A stretch of 64,000 nucleotides of DNA from Lewinella cohaerens DSM 23179 (GTDB taxonomy: Bacteria > Bacteroidota > Bacteroidia > Chitinophagales > Saprospiraceae). The translations under genes and the position numbers were made by a program. Positions 61,639 through 64,000 of this stretch are shown here, piece by piece (the stretch's first letter is position 1; each line of letters starts with the position of its first letter). The stretch covers positions 6,372-70,371 of the forward strand of contig NZ_KB903539.1 in NCBI RefSeq assembly GCF_000379805.1, given 5' to 3'. Below the pieces are notes generated by a model. That model was not told the origin of the DNA. It saw only the letters and a list, made by a program, of their open reading frames with translations, and did not search any database.

Positions 61639-63681
61639 ATGATGAAAAAGCAAATCTACCTGATAATAAGCTGGATACTCCTGTGGAATGCGATCGGAGC
61701 ACAAGACCTTACCAACTCCCCCTGGCATATCCCCGCCACAGATATAGACCACAACCATTATTTTGGGATCACTGTAGCCAATGGTGTGGTTGGACTGGTA
61801 TCGTCGCCAGAGCCGATGAAGGTGCAGGATGTTGTACTCAATGGCGTTTACGATTACTACCAACGTGGCCGTGTGTCCAATATCCTCAAGACGTTCAATC
61901 ACATGAACTTGGACTTAGATATTGATGGCCGCCGTATCGGTAGAGCCGATATCAGCAATTTCGCCCAAGTATTAGATATGAAAAAAGCACAACTCGTGAC
62001 TACCTTCACGGTGGGCACCGATTTGGAAGTTACGCACCGCTTAATGTCTCTTCGGCATTTGCCTTATACTGCCATGAGTATCGTAGAGGTAAAGGCCAAA
62101 CGTAATTTGGAACTTACGGCGACCAGTACCATCGAAGCACCTGATCATTTGGGGGATGTCCGTAACTATTATGCCGAGATCGATCGGCCTCATGTGATGG
62201 TGCCGCTCATGACTTCTGTGGCGAATAGCCCTTCAGGGAAGCAAAAAGTGGCAGCGTCAGTGAGTTTTATCTTTGAAGAGGGCCATGGCCATGAGCCCGA
62301 CCTGATCCACGAAGATTGGGATTATAACCGGCACCTTACCAAATTTAGGAAACCACTCAAGGCTGGCGAAAGCTATTCTTTCAGTGTGGTAGGGTCTACC
62401 TGCGCCAGCCGTCAGTTTGAAGATCCCCACAACGAGGCCGAACGACTTACTATTTTTGCGATGCTTGAAGGCAAAGACCGCCTACTCATGCGTCATCAGC
62501 AAGCATGGGATAAACTATGGGAAAGTGACATCATCATCGAGGGAGACTTGCGCGCCCAGCGGGCCGTGCGTTCTGCCTTGTATCATTTGTACTCTTTTGC
62601 ACGCGCCGGTACCTCTTACAGCCTTTCACCGATGGGCTTGTCTGGTCTGGGGTACAATGGCCACGTATTCTGGGATACTGAAATTTGGATGTATCCTCCT
62701 ATCCTGGCGATGCAACCCGCTATGGCAGAATCACTGATGGAATACCGTTATGATCGACTAGGAGCAGCTCAACAAAACGCCTTTTCACATGGTTACGAAG
62801 GGGCTATGTATCCCTGGGAATCGGCTGATGATGGCACGGAAGACACCCCGGTTTGGGCACTTACCGGCCCTTTTCAGCACCATATTTCTGGCGATGTGTC
62901 CTGGGCTTGTTGGAAGTATTACCAAGTGACTGGCGATAAAGATTGGCTACGCAATCGTGGTTGGCCCATCATGAAATCTGTTGCTGATTTCTGGACCAGC
63001 CGGGTAGAACGTACTGGCCCCGGACAGTATGACATCAAAAATGTCATTGGTGCCAATGAGTGGCTGGAAAATATCGACAACAACGCCTACACCAATGGCA
63101 TGGCTATCACCGTTCTCCGCTATACGGTGCAGGCTGCTGTTGAATTAGGGCTTACGCCTGACCCCGATTGGTCACATGTCGCAGAAAATATCCCCATCGT
63201 TCAGTTCGCTGATGGGACGACGCGCGAGAATGCTACTTATGCTGGCGAAATTATCAAACAGGCTGACGCCAACTTGCTAGCCTACCCCATGGATATTGTT
63301 CAGGGCGAAAAGCGAATTCGCCAAGACCTGGCTTACTATGAACCCAAGATGGCACCAGGTGGCCCTGCAATGTCGGTAGCTGTTTTAGCAACGCTTTACG
63401 CACGCCTTGGCGAACCGGAAGAAGCTTACCGTTTATTCAATAAAAGCTATCAACCCAACGAGGTGCCTCCCTTTGGTGTACTGGCAGAAACAGCTGGTGG
63501 TACCAACCCCTATTTTGCTACGGGAGCAGGAGGGATGTTGCAAACGGTATTATTCGGTTTTGGTGGCCTAGAGATTACGGATCAAGGAATCATTCAGGGC
63601 AAAGGCCATTTGCCTAAGGCATGGAAGTCATTGACCATTACGGGAGTAGGTCGTGATCGAGAGACGTTTAAGGTCGAATAA
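61639..63681 (+). CDS. Secreted glycoside hydrolase family 65-like enzyme (candidate kojibiose/alpha-glucoside hydrolase)
   Basis: ATG 61639 or 61642 (680 or 679 aa) begins a signal peptide (KQIYLIISWILLWNAIGAQ). The N-terminal domain is beta-sandwich-like. The (alpha/alpha)6 barrel contains GHVFWDTEIWMYPPIL and the catalytic block IGANEWLENIDNNAYTNGMA with Glu474. A second conserved glutamate, Glu617, lies in VLAETAGGTNPYFATG. GH65 phosphorylases instead use a phosphate-binding site there. From memory, the kojibiose hydrolase of Flavobacterium johnsoniae uses a Glu pair at near-identical spacing. A hydrolase acting on alpha-1,2 or similar glucosides is therefore plausible. Confidence 0.85.
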   Translation: MMKKQIYLIISWILLWNAIGAQDLTNSPWHIPATDIDHNHYFGITVANGVVGLVSSPEPMKVQDVVLNGVYDYYQRGRVSNILKTFNHMNLDLDIDGRRIGRADISNFAQVLDMKKAQLVTTFTVGTDLEVTHRLMSLRHLPYTAMSIVEVKAKRNLELTATSTIEAPDHLGDVRNYYAEIDRPHVMVPLMTSVANSPSGKQKVAASVSFIFEEGHGHEPDLIHEDWDYNRHLTKFRKPLKAGESYSFSVVGSTCASRQFEDPHNEAERLTIFAMLEGKDRLLMRHQQAWDKLWESDIIIEGDLRAQRAVRSALYHLYSFARAGTSYSLSPMGLSGLGYNGHVFWDTEIWMYPPILAMQPAMAESLMEYRYDRLGAAQQNAFSHGYEGAMYPWESADDGTEDTPVWALTGPFQHHISGDVSWACWKYYQVTGDKDWLRNRGWPIMKSVADFWTSRVERTGPGQYDIKNVIGANEWLENIDNNAYTNGMAITVLRYTVQAAVELGLTPDPDWSHVAENIPIVQFADGTTRENATYAGEIIKQADANLLAYPMDIVQGEKRIRQDLAYYEPKMAPGGPAMSVAVLATLYARLGEPEEAYRLFNKSYQPNEVPPFGVLAETAGGTNPYFATGAGGMLQTVLFGFGGLEITDQGIIQGKGHLPKAWKSLTITGVGRDRETFKVE

Positions 63682-63705
63682 TTCTCTGTTTCTTCAAAGA
63701 AAAAA

Positions 63706-63741
63706 GAACGCCAACTCACGAAAGTATCGGAGTTGGCGTTC
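63706..63741. terminator. Bidirectional terminator hairpin
   Basis: GAACGCCAACTC pairs with GAGTTGGCGTTC over a 12-nt loop, with an A-run upstream. It lies between the GH65 gene and the convergent partial gene. Confidence 0.8.
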
Positions 63742-63776
63742 CACATCTAAACGTCTGGTATAAAATTCTTGAGCGT

Positions 63777-64000
63777 TTAGCCTTCAAAACCCAAGGCTCG
63801 CAAAGCATCTTCATCTTCTTCAGCGGCAATGACTTTAAGAATGTCACCTGTACGGGAGCAATTGCCACAAAAACCAGGGTGTTCAACTTCTATAAAGTCC
63901 AGCTCGAAACTAAGAATGGTAATGCCATCAGCAGTGACGAGGTCAACAATTCGTTGGCCCCAATCTTCGGCACTTTCGTCGCCAATGTCATAGGTACTGC
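63777..64000 (-). CDS. C-terminal part of an uncharacterised protein with a CxxC pair (runs off the window)
   Basis: The frame is open from the window edge to TAA at 63779-63777, with 74 codons visible. The tail reads IVDLVTADGITILSFELDFI, then EVEHPGFCGNCSRTGDILKV and IAAEEDEDALRALGFEG. The CGNC pair could bind metal or be redox-active. I do not recognise the family, and the N-terminal portion lies outside the window. Confidence 0.6.
   Translation of the reverse strand, partial: STYDIGDESAEDWGQRIVDLVTADGITILSFELDFIEVEHPGFCGNCSRTGDILKVIAAEEDEDALRALGFEG

Noticed and set aside
1-64000. tRNA, rRNA, diversity-generating retroelement or defence island
   Set aside because: No cloverleaf or rRNA segment was recognised, and there is no reverse transcriptase, template/variable repeat pair or known defence domain in the window.

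Overview
The window looks like a chromosomal segment of a Bacteroidota bacterium, most likely of the Saprospiria (Lewinella-like); the lineage is an inference. The evidence is a SusC/SusD pair with two FG-GAP/ASPIC-UnbV lipoproteins, two proteins with C-terminal type IX secretion sorting domains, several sites of the Bacteroidota promoter form TTG-N17..20-TAnnTTTG, lipoproteins with short signal peptides, and moderate GC content. I see no rRNA, tRNA, CRISPR array, prophage or intact transposase.

Layout. 1-5.7 kb: the start of a divergent helicase-like gene, a lone HlyD-type adaptor, rplU and an rpmA with a C-terminal helix-hairpin-helix extension, a sigma/anti-sigma pair, and a decayed two-gene module interrupted by a small palindromic insertion. 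5.8-13.7 kb: a secreted lipoprotein-sorting-like protein, a giant sortilin-like beta-propeller, a double TonB-domain protein, a bactofilin, a T9SS cargo protein and a small barrel protein. 13.7-21.3 kb: a Crp-type regulator, a molybdenum hydroxylase locus (one 2Fe-2S subunit between two paralogous large subunits), a cupin/SnoaL fusion and an AraC regulator. 21.4-34.5 kb: small membrane proteins, an acetyltransferase, an NmrA-like protein, a second sortilin-like propeller, a cysteine-motif protein, a DUF4874/DUF4832-like T9SS protein, a large lipoprotein and a split transketolase. 34.7-42.2 kb: HU, a tiny lipoprotein, a probable operon of a dipeptidase, a YbjN-like protein and two enlarged oligopeptide permeases, then an SDR and a two-domain aspartic protease with PDZ.

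42.7-63.7 kb is dominated by outer-membrane nutrient uptake: a susC-susD pair with strongly biased, probably highly expressed codons, two large FG-GAP lipoproteins in tandem, then an orphan SusC-like receptor with an abnormal N-terminal insert next to a GH97 alpha-glucosidase and a GH65 enzyme. The GH97 glutamates and the paired GH65 glutamates suggest an alpha-glucan (perhaps alpha-1,2-branched) breakdown function.

The least ordinary signal lies in the non-coding DNA. There are at least five kinds of small inverted-repeat element. One (5372-5491) can be removed in silico, leaving one copy of a 5-bp duplication and restoring a canonical small ORF that ends in a TGATG coupling to the gene behind it. 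A second copy of its core (630-747) carries arms of different sequence that still pair. This points to a non-autonomous element family in which the core is conserved and the stem is not.
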